From Brevibacterium renqingii (GTDB lineage: Bacteria; Actinomycetota; Actinomycetes; Actinomycetales; Brevibacteriaceae): DNA of 64,000 nt. A program made the translations under genes and the position numbers. The DNA lies in NCBI RefSeq assembly GCF_017808105.1, contig NZ_JADBHF010000015.1, positions 18,000 to 81,999 of the forward strand, written 5' to 3'. This document shows positions 1-7,794 of the stretch, piece by piece (the first letter of the stretch is position 1; every line of letters begins with the position of its first letter). The notes under the pieces were generated by a model that searched no databases, was not told where the DNA came from, and was given only the letters and a program-made list of their open reading frames with translations.

Positions 1-579
1 GGCTTTGACCGAGGTCGGCCCCTTGCCCGTGCGGGAGACGAATCCGGTCTCCGACTGCAGCATCGCGAGCACCTCGGACTTCGGCAGCTGCGCGAGGATC
101 GCCCGCCCCGTCGCGGTCAGGTAGCTGGGCATGCGCACGCCGGTGGCGGTGATGACGGCGACCGATTTGAGTGACTGCTCCTTGAGCACGTATTCGGTCT
201 CCCAGCCGCGGATCACGGCGAGCTGCGCGGTCGTGGCCGTGTCCTCGGCCAACTGGCGCACGATCGGCTGCGCGAGCCGCTGCAGCGGGTTCGTCCGCAG
301 GTAGGACGCCCCGAGCTCATGCACGCCGGCGCCGAGGACGAAGCCCGATTCGGTGCGCGCGACGAGACCGAGCTCTTCGAGCACGGCGAGGATGTCGTAG
401 GCGCTCGAGCGCGGAATGTCGAGGGACCGGACCAGGGCACCGGCCGTGATCGCTCGGTTCGACGAGGCCATGTGCCGCAGGATCGCGATCGCCCGGCGCA
501 GGGCGGGGACCTCAGCCACGGCCGGCTCCTCCGAACCCGACGCTTCCGATGCCGCCGCCTCCGGCGCCGAGCGCGTCAC
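1..579 (-). CDS. IclR-family transcriptional regulator (partial, C-terminus cut by window edge)
   Basis: Read on the minus strand, 193 codons are open from a GTG at 579 to the window edge. The N-terminal part (about residues 20-85) is an IclR winged helix: two helices, then the recognition-helix segment PRSSAYDILAVLEELGLV. It is followed by the start of the ligand-binding domain, with the family-typical stretch PSYLTATGRAILAQLP. An alternative in-frame GTG lies at 519; the start at 579 has a GAGG about 10 bases upstream. It is the last visible gene of the hut operon, 22 bases after hutF, so it is the best candidate for the histidine-utilisation regulator that binds the palindromes at 6569, 9670 and 14392. 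That link is inference from position. Confidence 0.85.
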   Translation of the reverse strand, partial: MTRSAPEAAASEASGSEEPAVAEVPALRRAIAILRHMASSNRAITAGALVRSLDIPRSSAYDILAVLEELGLVARTESGFVLGAGVHELGASYLRTNPLQRLAQPIVRQLAEDTATTAQLAVIRGWETEYVLKEQSLKSVAVITATGVRMPSYLTATGRAILAQLPKSEVLAMLQSETGFVSRTGKGPTSVKA

Positions 580-601
580 GCTCGATGACCTCGGCCACGA
601 C

Positions 602-2068
602 TCAGCCCTCCATCCCCAGCGCCGCGAAGGCTTGCGCGTAGAGGTCCGAGATGTCTCCGAGCTCGGCGTGGACTCCCTCGCGGACCCGCACGCGGCCGCC
701 GCTGACGGTGAGATGGACATCCGCCGAGGTGGCCGTCAGGATGATCTGTTCGTCGAGTGACCCGAAGGTGCGCATGCTGTCGGTGCGCAGCGCCACGAAG
801 TCGCAGGCCTTCCCGGCCTCGAGCGAACCGACGGGCAGTTCAAGGCTGCGGGCACCGCCCTCGGTGAGAGCGGTGATGAGCTCGGACGGAGAGAAGCGAC
901 CGCGCTGAGCTGAGCGCAGACGCTCTCCTGCCTCGAGCCCCTGGGTCTCGCGCAGGGCGTCGAGGACGACGTGCTGGTCGGATCCGAGCGAGATCACGGC
1001 CCCGGCGTCGGCGAGTTCGCGGGCCGGTCCGATGCCGTCGGCCAGGTCCGCCTCGGTGCACGGGCACATGACGATCGAGGCCCGGGACCGTCCGAGGACC
1101 GCGATGTCGTCCTCGCTCAGATGGGTGGCGTGCACGGCCGAGAGGTTCGGCCCGACGACGCCGGAGCGGGCGAGCACCTGCGTCGGCGTCGTCCCGTACG
1201 CGGTTCGGCAGGCTTCGTTCTCCGCCGGCTGCTCGGACAGGTGGACATGCACCGGCCCGTCGAGTTCGGCGAACCGGGGCAGGTTGGCGGCGGGCACGGC
1301 GCGGATCGAGTGGATGGCTGCGCCAATGTGCACGAAGCTCTCGCCGGGATCGCCGACGGGGAACTCATCGGCGAAGGCGGTCGACAGAGCCGCGTGGCGG
1401 TCCATGTAGCCGTCGATCGTGCCATCGCCGAACCGCGCCTGCTCATCGGAGAGTTCGGCATCGATGGCGCCGGTGAGATAGCAGGTGTCGAGCAGTCGGA
1501 TGCGGATCCCCGCCGAGGCGGCCGCCCGTGCCAGCGCCCGTTCCATCGCGTGCGCCCTGTTCTCGGCACTGTCGCCGGCGGCGTCCCCGCGGGGACGGGA
1601 CTCGTCCTCACGTGCGCTCGTGAACTCATTCGCCGCCGCGTCCCCGTGGGGGCGTCCCGACTCGGGCTCGGCCCCATACGGTGTCCCGTCCTGTGCGTGG
1701 TGGACGTAGTGGAACTCCCCCACCGACGTGTATCCGCCGGCGAGCATCTCGGCGAACACGGCGCGGGCCACGGTCTCATAGGATTCCGGTTCGAGCTTCG
1801 CCGCGACCGAGTACATGACTTCTCGCCAGGTCCAGAAGGTGCCGCCGTCGCCGTGGGTGCGGCCGCGCAGGATGCGGTGGAAGGCATGCGAGTGCGCGTT
1901 CACTCCGCCGGGCAGGGTGAGGCCGGGGGCCACCTCGGCGCCGGCGGGGGCTGAGGCGATACCGGTCTCGACCGAGCTGAGCGTGCCCGTGTCATCGGAG
2001 GTGAGCAGGACGCCGTTGGCCACGGCCCCGTCGACCCATGCGGTCTCGCACCAGAACTGCGTGCTCAT
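602..2068 (-). CDS. hutF: formimidoylglutamate deiminase HutF
   Basis: Metal-dependent amidohydrolase that hydrolyses N-formimidoyl-L-glutamate to N-formyl-L-glutamate and ammonia, step four of the five-step histidine pathway. The metal site motif NAHSHAFHR (H59, H61) is followed by the HutF-specific RGRTHGDGGTFWTWREVMY and GEFHYVHH segments. At 488 residues it is longer than the usual roughly 450. The excess is a roughly 40-residue Gly/Asp/Ala-rich insert after HHAQDGTPYG, containing two similar stretches (ESGRPHGDAA and ESRPRGDAAG). Its start ATG overlaps the stop of the upstream M20 amidohydrolase gene (ATGA), so the two are translationally coupled. Confidence 0.93.
   Translation of the reverse strand: MSTQFWCETAWVDGAVANGVLLTSDDTGTLSSVETGIASAPAGAEVAPGLTLPGGVNAHSHAFHRILRGRTHGDGGTFWTWREVMYSVAAKLEPESYETVARAVFAEMLAGGYTSVGEFHYVHHAQDGTPYGAEPESGRPHGDAAANEFTSAREDESRPRGDAAGDSAENRAHAMERALARAAASAGIRIRLLDTCYLTGAIDAELSDEQARFGDGTIDGYMDRHAALSTAFADEFPVGDPGESFVHIGAAIHSIRAVPAANLPRFAELDGPVHVHLSEQPAENEACRTAYGTTPTQVLARSGVVGPNLSAVHATHLSEDDIAVLGRSRASIVMCPCTEADLADGIGPARELADAGAVISLGSDQHVVLDALRETQGLEAGERLRSAQRGRFSPSELITALTEGGARSLELPVGSLEAGKACDFVALRTDSMRTFGSLDEQIILTATSADVHLTVSGGRVRVREGVHAELGDISDLYAQAFAALGMEG
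1582..1664. repeat. duplicated palindromic repeat inside hutF
   Basis: A perfect 14-bp palindrome GTCCCCGCGGGGAC (1582-1595) continues as GGGACTCGTC. A diverged copy, GTCCCCGTGGGGGCGTCCCG, starts at 1640. The two encode the repeated GDAA/PRG stretches of the HutF insert, so the insert looks like an in-frame expansion of a small palindromic element. Confidence 0.6.
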
Positions 2069-3381
2069 CGCGCACCTCCGTTCCCGGCCGCGGAATCATC
2101 CGCTGGCCCGACTGCAGAGTCCTCCGCGGAGCCGATCGCGGAATCATCCGCCCGTCCGGTCGGTTCGGTCAGCCCCAGTTCTCGTTCCAGCACTCTGACG
2201 AGGGCATCGACCCCGGCCCGCTGATCGTCGACCTCGCAGGCCTCTTCGGGCGCATGCGAGACGCCGGTGGGGTTGCGCACGTAGAGCATCGCCGAGGGCA
2301 CATGGGCGGCGAGGATGCCAGCATCGTGCCCGGCGCCCGAGGGCAGCAGCGGCGCCTGCGGCAGCACCGAGGTCAGCCGCGAGTTGAGTTCGGCGGTGAA
2401 GTGAGTCGTCGGCGAGTAGGACTCCTGCGAGACGGTCACCTGGACACCGGCATCGGCGGCGTGGGAGCCGGCGCGCTGACGGATGGCATCGAGCACCTGC
2501 TCGACGACGGCGTCATCGGGGTGGCGGATGTCGAGCCAGAAGCTCATGGCCGAGGCGATGACGTTCGTCCCGCCCGGGTGGATGAGCGTGCGCCCCACGG
2601 TGGCCACGGCGCTCGCGTCAGTGGCGGCCGCTAGTGTCGGGATATCCCCGATCACACGGGAGGCCGCGACAACCGGATCGGCACGGTGGCTCATCGGCGT
2701 CGTGCCGGCATGGTTGCCCTGCCCTGCGAAGGAGAAGTGCCAGCGGCCGTGGCCGATGATCGAGGAGCCGATGGCCACGGCCTGATCGGTGCGGATCAGA
2801 CCGATGCCCTGTTCGACGTGGAGTTCGATGAATGAACCGATGCCGGCCAGCCGAGACTGGTCACGCCCGACCCGCTCCGGGTCGAGGCCATAGCCGCGGG
2901 CGACCTCGGCGAAGGTGTCCCCAGCCGAGTCCTTGAGCCCGAGTGCGCGTTCGGCGTCGATCGCGCCGGTGAGCAGCCGGGAACCGAGACAGGCCACGCC
3001 GAAGCGCGAGCCCTCTTCCTCGGGGAACACGGCCAGAGCGAGAGGCCGCCTGGCCCGTTCGAGCGCGCCGGAGGACTTCAGTTCGTCGAAGGCCGCCAGC
3101 GCCGAGGCGACCCCGAGGGGCCCGTCGAACTCACCGCCGCCGGGAACGGAGTCGAGATGGGAGCCGGTGACGACGGCGTTCTCACCGGGCGGGGTGGCCC
3201 AGGCCCAGGTGATGCCATTGGCATCGATCTCGGTGTCGAGACCGCGGCGGGCCGCCTCGGCGAGGAACCAGTCACGCAGTTCACGCTCCGTGGCCGAGAA
3301 GCCGGGGCGCTGGTAGCCCGGGCCGCGGGCGTCCCGGCCGGTGTCCTCGATCTGCCTCAACAGGGAGACGACATCGCTCAT
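2065..3381 (-). CDS. M20-family amidohydrolase (allantoate/N-carbamoyl-amino acid hydrolase type), candidate N-formylglutamate hydrolase
   Basis: A 438-residue M20 zinc amidohydrolase of the allantoate amidohydrolase / N-carbamoyl-L-amino acid hydrolase group. Binuclear metal motifs are visible: GSHLDSVPGGGEFDGPLGV, FPEEEGSRF, IELHVEQG and the C-terminal GAGHDAG. The lid domain carries FAGQGNHAGTTPM. Family members hydrolyse N-carbamoyl or related N-acyl amino acids. The gene sits between hutH and hutF and is ATGA-coupled to hutF. No HutG (N-formylglutamate deformylase) is visible in the window, so this enzyme is the likely final step, releasing glutamate and formate; that function is inferred. 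The last ~25 residues are a low-complexity tail repeating (D/E)DSAxG, outside the catalytic fold. Confidence 0.85.
   Translation of the reverse strand: MSDVVSLLRQIEDTGRDARGPGYQRPGFSATERELRDWFLAEAARRGLDTEIDANGITWAWATPPGENAVVTGSHLDSVPGGGEFDGPLGVASALAAFDELKSSGALERARRPLALAVFPEEEGSRFGVACLGSRLLTGAIDAERALGLKDSAGDTFAEVARGYGLDPERVGRDQSRLAGIGSFIELHVEQGIGLIRTDQAVAIGSSIIGHGRWHFSFAGQGNHAGTTPMSHRADPVVAASRVIGDIPTLAAATDASAVATVGRTLIHPGGTNVIASAMSFWLDIRHPDDAVVEQVLDAIRQRAGSHAADAGVQVTVSQESYSPTTHFTAELNSRLTSVLPQAPLLPSGAGHDAGILAAHVPSAMLYVRNPTGVSHAPEEACEVDDQRAGVDALVRVLERELGLTEPTGRADDSAIGSAEDSAVGPADDSAAGNGGAR
2090..2151. repeat. tandem repeat encoding the C-terminal DDSA tail of the M20 gene
   Basis: The 14-mer GCGGAATCATCCGC (itself an inverted repeat, GCGGA-N4-TCCGC) occurs at 2090-2103 and at 2138-2151, 48 bases apart. 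A degenerate copy lies in between. It encodes the repeated Asp-Asp-Ser-Ala tail of the preceding amidohydrolase. Confidence 0.7.
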
Positions 3382-3447
3382 CTCAGTTCACTCCGTTCGA
3401 AGTCAGTGGGTGCGGGACCGTCACGTGCTGGCAGCCCCGCGTCGGCA

Positions 3448-5124
3448 TCAGTCCTGGTGGGTCGTCGCCGCAGCGGTCCCCGAGGCCTCGGCAGCCGCCT
3501 CGAGGTTGCCCAGGGCCGTGAACTCGGGATCGTTGACGGCCGGTCCACCGCCGGCCGGCTGCCAGGTGCCGGCAGCGGAGGTGACGGTGTGACGGAACTC
3601 GGCGACCGCCTCAGCGGCGGCGGTCAACGTTCCGTCCTTGACCTTCGCAATGGTCTCGGCGAGCTCCGGGGACAGGAACCGGTCGGGACCGGGACCGGGC
3701 ACGGTCTCACGGATGGTCGCGATCACGGCTCCGGTGACCGGGGCCGGGGCGGCCTCGCGCATATCGCAGGCGCGTGAGGCCGCGTAGAGTTCGATGCCGA
3801 TGACGGAGGCGAGGTTGTCGACGACCTTGCGCAGCTTGCGGGCGGCCGACCAGCCCATGGACACGTGGTCCTCCTGCATCGCCGAGGACGGGATCGAGTC
3901 GACCGAGGCGGGAGCCGCGCCCCGCTTGGCCTCGGAGACCATCGCGGCCTGCGTGTAGTGGGCGATCATCAGCCCCGAATCGACGCCGGCGTCATCGGCG
4001 AGGAACGGGGTCAGGTCCTGGTTGCGGGTGACGTCCATCATCCGGTCGGTGCGGCGTTCGGACATCGAGGCGACGTCGGCGGCGACGATGGCGAGGAAGT
4101 CCAGCGCATGTGCCAGGGGCGCGCCGTGGAAGTTGCCGTTCGAGGAGACCATGCCGTTGGTGAGCACGACCGGGTTGTCGATGGCCGAGCGCAGTTCGCG
4201 TTCGGCGACCCCGGTGGCGAAGGCGACGGCGTCGCGGGCGGCGCCGTTGACCTGCGGGGCGCAGCGCATCGAGTAAGCGTCCTGGACGAGGTGGGTGGAA
4301 TCGCGATGGCTGGCCGTGATGCCGGAGTCGGCGAGCGAGGCGAGCATGTTCGCAGCCGAGGCGGCCTGGCCCTCGTGGGGGCGCAGAGCGTAGTGGAGTT
4401 CGGGGGCGAAGACCGCGTCGGTGCCGAACAGTCCCTCGATGCTCATGGCGGCGGAGATGTCGACGGCGGTGAGCAGGTTCTCGAGGTCGGTCAGGGCCAT
4501 GATGAGCATGCCGAGCATGCCGTCTGTCCCGTTGACCAGCGCCAGGCCCTCTTTCTCGGCCAGAGTGACCGGGGTGATGCCGGCGGCGGCGAGGATCTCA
4601 TCGGCAGGTCCGGCGACACCGTCGGGTCCTTCGGCCACGCCTTCGCCCATGACGACGAGTGCGCAGGCCGACAGCGGTGCGAGGTCTCCCGAGCAGCCGA
4701 GCGAACCGTACTCGTGGACGACGGGGGTGATGCCGGCGTTGAGCAGGTCCACATAGGTCTGGAGCACCTCGGCGCGGACTCCGGCGCGGCCGGTGGCCAG
4801 CGTCCGGGCGCGCAGCAGCATGAGTGCGCGCACGACCTCGCGCTCGACGGGGTCGCCGACGCCGGCGGCGTGGGAGCGGATGAGCGATTTCTGCAGCTGG
4901 GTGCGCAGTTCGGCGGGGATGTGACGCTGGGCGAGTGCGCCGAATCCGGTGGAGACGCCGTAGACGGGCTTCTCGGCCTGGGCGAGGGCGTCGACGGCCT
5001 CGCGGTACTTATTCACCCTGGCCAGGGTGGCCTCGGACAGGGAGACCTTGGCGTCGTGGCGGGCGACGTCGACCACCTGCGCGAAGGTGAGGGTATCGGG
5101 GTCGAGATCGATGAAATCGGTCAT
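3448..5124 (-). CDS. hutH: histidine ammonia-lyase HutH
   Basis: Deaminates L-histidine to trans-urocanate, the first step of the pathway. The start is the ATG at 5124 (MTDFIDLDPD), with AAAGG upstream; the frame is open further 5' but that part overlaps hutI. Family motifs: VYGVSTGFGALA (Tyr55) and the MIO prosthetic-group loop GSLGCSGDLAPL. The cyclising triad is Cys144-Ser145-Gly146 rather than the textbook Ala-Ser-Gly; the essential Ser-Gly pair is intact. Other conserved parts are NGTDGMLG, AQDAYSMRCAPQV, RELRSAIDNP and SSAMQEDHVSMGW. At 558 residues it is somewhat longer than most HutH proteins (about 510), with an Ala-rich C-terminal tail. It lies 35 bases after hutI. Confidence 0.95.
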   Translation of the reverse strand: MTDFIDLDPDTLTFAQVVDVARHDAKVSLSEATLARVNKYREAVDALAQAEKPVYGVSTGFGALAQRHIPAELRTQLQKSLIRSHAAGVGDPVEREVVRALMLLRARTLATGRAGVRAEVLQTYVDLLNAGITPVVHEYGSLGCSGDLAPLSACALVVMGEGVAEGPDGVAGPADEILAAAGITPVTLAEKEGLALVNGTDGMLGMLIMALTDLENLLTAVDISAAMSIEGLFGTDAVFAPELHYALRPHEGQAASAANMLASLADSGITASHRDSTHLVQDAYSMRCAPQVNGAARDAVAFATGVAERELRSAIDNPVVLTNGMVSSNGNFHGAPLAHALDFLAIVAADVASMSERRTDRMMDVTRNQDLTPFLADDAGVDSGLMIAHYTQAAMVSEAKRGAAPASVDSIPSSAMQEDHVSMGWSAARKLRKVVDNLASVIGIELYAASRACDMREAAPAPVTGAVIATIRETVPGPGPDRFLSPELAETIAKVKDGTLTAAAEAVAEFRHTVTSAAGTWQPAGGGPAVNDPEFTALGNLEAAAEASGTAAATTHQD

Positions 5125-5159
5125 CAGGAGCCTTTCCTTTATTGCTTGAGGTGTGGAAG

Positions 5160-6482
5160 TCAGTCGTTCGGACGGTTGTCGGCGATGAGTTCGCCGCCGG
5201 AATAGACGCGTTCGACGAGCTGGACGCCGGGCCGGTAGGCCAGATGGCGGCAGCTGGGCGCGTCGAGAACGGCGAGGTCGGCTCGGGCTCCGACGCCGAG
5301 GTGTCCGATGTCGCGCCGCTGCAGAGCATTGGCGCCTCCGGCCGTCGCCGCCCACACCGCCTGTTCGACGGTGAAATGCATGTCGCGGACGCCGATGGCG
5401 ATGGCGAAGGGCACGCTGTTGGAGAAGCCCGAGCCCGGGTTGCAGTCGGTGGCGATGGCCAATCGCACTCCGGCATCGACATACCGGCGGGCGTCGGGAT
5501 AGGGCTGGCGGGTGGAGAATTCGATGCTCGGCAGCAGGGTGACCACGGTGCCGGCCGCAGCGAGGATTTTGAGGTCCTCATCCGAGGCGAAGGTCGCGTG
5601 ATCGACGGAGGCGCAGCCGAGTTCGGCGCCGAGTCTGAGCGCCCCGCCCTCGGTGAGCTGGTTCGCATGCAGGCGCGGTTTCATGCCTGCGGCCTTGCCT
5701 GCCTCGATGATCCGCCGAGTCTGTTCCTCGGTGAAGGCGCCCTTTTCGCAGAACACGTCGATCCACTTCGCCTTGCCCTCTGCAGCCGGGATGATCTCGT
5801 CGATGACGAGGTCGACATAATCGTCCGGGTTCTCCTTGTACTCGGGCGGGACGACGTGGGCGGCGATGAGGGTGGACTCATCGGTGTGCCGGTTGATGAT
5901 GTCGAGAGCCTGGATCTCATCGTCCAGTGTCAGCCCGTAGCCGGACTTGATCTCGAAGGTCGTCGTGCCCTGACGGCGAGCCTGGTCGAGCAGGTGGACG
6001 AGGTTGGCGTCGAGTTCGTCCTCCGTGGCCGCCCGGGTGGCTGCCACAGTGGTGGCGATGCCTCCGGCCGAGTACTTCTGCCCGGCCATGCGGGCGGCGA
6101 ATTCCTCGGACCGGTCACCGGCGAAGACGAGGTGGTTGTGGCTGTCGACGAAGCCGGGGATGACGGCTCTGCCGCCCAGATCGATGGTCTCGATCGCTGC
6201 CAGCTCCCCCACCGAGGTGACCTCGCCGTTGACGATGTCGTCGTCGTTGACCGCAGCGACCTCGGGGCGCGGGGCCGCTGGAGCGCTGCCGTCGACTCCG
6301 CCCGGTCGCTCTTCGCCGGCGCCGAAATGCCCAGCGACTGCGGTGTCCGCCTGGGCGGACGGTCCGGACCAGACGACCCGGCCGTCGTCGATGAGCAGCG
6401 CGGCATCGGCGATGACGTCGAGCTCGCCGAGGTTGTCGAGGTCGTTGACGACCAGCTCGCTGATCCCGGTGAATAGCTGCAT
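5160..6482 (-). CDS. hutI: imidazolonepropionase HutI
   Basis: Hydrolyses 4-imidazolone-5-propionate to formimidoylglutamate. A 440-residue amidohydrolase starting at the ATG at 6482 (MQLFTGISEL). The metal motif GFVDSHNHLVFAGDR (H115, H117) is followed by the HutI hallmarks FEIKSGYGL, THVVPPEY-like AAHVVPPEYKE, DVFCEKGAF, HANQL, DHATF and ATDCNPGS. An extra loop of about 40 residues (Asp/Gly/Ala-rich, around residues 45-90) lies in the N-terminal beta-sandwich. It is the first gene of the minus-strand operon hutI-hutH-M20-hutF-iclR, and the operator palindrome is 87 bases upstream of its start. Confidence 0.95.
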   Translation of the reverse strand: MQLFTGISELVVNDLDNLGELDVIADAALLIDDGRVVWSGPSAQADTAVAGHFGAGEERPGGVDGSAPAAPRPEVAAVNDDDIVNGEVTSVGELAAIETIDLGGRAVIPGFVDSHNHLVFAGDRSEEFAARMAGQKYSAGGIATTVAATRAATEDELDANLVHLLDQARRQGTTTFEIKSGYGLTLDDEIQALDIINRHTDESTLIAAHVVPPEYKENPDDYVDLVIDEIIPAAEGKAKWIDVFCEKGAFTEEQTRRIIEAGKAAGMKPRLHANQLTEGGALRLGAELGCASVDHATFASDEDLKILAAAGTVVTLLPSIEFSTRQPYPDARRYVDAGVRLAIATDCNPGSGFSNSVPFAIAIGVRDMHFTVEQAVWAATAGGANALQRRDIGHLGVGARADLAVLDAPSCRHLAYRPGVQLVERVYSGGELIADNRPND

Positions 6483-6790
6483 GATGCGTCGGCCCCTTCC
6501 GATCGAGAATCCTTCAGTCCCAGTATGGACTGCGTGCTCGCGGCGCAGAACCGCGCGCAAAGATATTCGTCCGATATTTCGGACACCTGGAGCGCGGGGA
6601 GCACTTCTGTCCAGAGGCCGCACTCGTGGCAGCGCGCCCCTGCACGCAGAGGTGCAGGGAACGAGGCGCCCGCTCCTGCGCGCCGAGAGCCCACAACTGC
6701 TGCGGACACCACGACGGAGCCCGCAGCCGAGCGGTACCCTGGCACCACACATGCCATTCGGCATCGGACCACGGACGAAGGAGACCAACG
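6483..6790. other. divergent hut promoter region
   Basis: 308 bases between the divergent hutI and SDR starts. It holds the hut operator palindrome at 6569-6584. The SDR has a ribosome binding site, AAGGAG, at about 6778-6783. No small gene is convincing here. Confidence 0.7.
6569..6584. promoter_or_regulatory. hut operator palindrome 1
   Basis: GTCCGATATTTCGGAC is a perfect inverted repeat (GTCCGA-TATT-TCGGAC) between the divergent hutI and SDR genes. The identical 16-mer recurs at 9670 in front of hutU, and a 14/16 match at 14392 precedes the NCS1 permease. The IclR protein encoded at the end of the hut operon is the likely ligand. Confidence 0.8.
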
Positions 6791-7666
6791 ATGAGCACTG
6801 ACAGCCGCCTCGGCGCGGGCGAAGACACCGGCAACACACGTTCGCTGGCCGGACGCACGATCATCATGAGCGGAGGCAGCCGAGGGATCGGACTGTCGAT
6901 CGCACTGCGCGCAGCGCAGGACGGGGCGAATGTGGCGATCGTGGCGAAGACCGCCGAGCCGCATCCGAAGCTCGAGGGGACCATCTACACTGCGGCCGAG
7001 CAGATCGAAGCGGCCGGCGGCAGGGCACTGCCGATCATCGGCGACGTCCGTGACGATGACTCCGTCGCCGAGGCCGTCGCCACGACCGCGCAGACCTTCG
7101 GCGGGATCGACATCGTCGTCAACAATGCCAGCGCCATCGACCTGTCGACGACGGCGGACCTGTCGATGAAGAAGTTCGACCTCATGCAGTCGATCAACGC
7201 GCGCGGCTCGTTCCTGCTCGCCAAGACAGCGCTGCCGCACCTCAAGGCCTCGAACGCCGCACACGTGCTCACCCTCTCCCCTCCGCTCAACCTCAACCCC
7301 GCGTGGGCGGGCAAGCACTTGGGCTACACGATGGCCAAGTACGGAATGTCCCTGGTCACGCTCGGGCTGGCCGAGGAGCTCAAGGCCGATGGGGTGGCGG
7401 CGAACAGCCTGTGGCCGAAGACGACGATCGCGACGGCGGCGGTGAACAACCTCCTCGGCGGGGCGGAGCTCATGGCCCGCAGCCGCAGGCCCGAGATCGT
7501 GTCCGAATCGGCATGGACGATCCTCACCTCGGATCCGCGCGAGGTCACCGGGAACTTCTTCATCGACGAAGAGGTGCTGGGAGCACAGGGCGTAACGGAC
7601 TTCTCCGTCTACAACCACGACCCGCAGGCCACAGACCTCGAGCTCGACATCTTCCTCGACGAGTAG
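6791..7666 (+). CDS. short-chain dehydrogenase/reductase (HSDL2-like)
   Basis: A 291-residue NAD(P)-dependent SDR. The Rossmann motif MSGGSRGIGLSIALRAA and NNASAI are followed by the catalytic YTMAK (Tyr-x3-Lys). The pattern TIIMSGGSRGIG with NLNPAWAG and an extended C-terminus resembles the hydroxysteroid dehydrogenase-like 2 (HSDL2) group, whose substrates are unclear. The start at 6791 has AAGGAG 7 bases upstream. It is transcribed divergently from hutI with a hut operator between them, so co-regulation with histidine catabolism is likely. None of the five standard hut steps needs an SDR, so its role is unknown. Confidence 0.85.
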   Translation: MSTDSRLGAGEDTGNTRSLAGRTIIMSGGSRGIGLSIALRAAQDGANVAIVAKTAEPHPKLEGTIYTAAEQIEAAGGRALPIIGDVRDDDSVAEAVATTAQTFGGIDIVVNNASAIDLSTTADLSMKKFDLMQSINARGSFLLAKTALPHLKASNAAHVLTLSPPLNLNPAWAGKHLGYTMAKYGMSLVTLGLAEELKADGVAANSLWPKTTIATAAVNNLLGGAELMARSRRPEIVSESAWTILTSDPREVTGNFFIDEEVLGAQGVTDFSVYNHDPQATDLELDIFLDE

Positions 7667-7687
7667 GCCTCGAGCGGTGGCACTGAC

Positions 7688-7759
7688 GCCGAGAGCTCGG
7701 TCCACGACAGAGAGCCCCGTTCGCAACGGAAGCTTCCAGTCGTAGACCGAGCTCTCGGC
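7688..7759. terminator. bidirectional hairpin between SDR and hutU
   Basis: Perfect 15-bp arms GCCGAGAGCTCGGTC (7688-7702) and GACCGAGCTCTCGGC (7745-7759) flank a 42-base centre. The centre has its own small hairpin (CCGTT-CGC-AACGG) and a GGAAGCTTCC palindrome. It lies between two convergent genes. There is no T-run, so it is a terminator-like or REP-like structure, not a classic intrinsic terminator. Confidence 0.6.
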
Positions 7760-7794
7760 TCAGGCGCCGCAGCCCCACGCAGCCCGCAGCCCGC

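Noticed and set aside
971..1954. A 327-codon plus-strand frame opposite hutF
   Set aside because: Shadow frame; hutF has intact catalytic motifs on the other strand.
3865..5205. A 446-codon plus-strand frame opposite hutH
   Set aside because: Antisense shadow of hutH, biased to Gly, Val and Asp, no recognisable motif.
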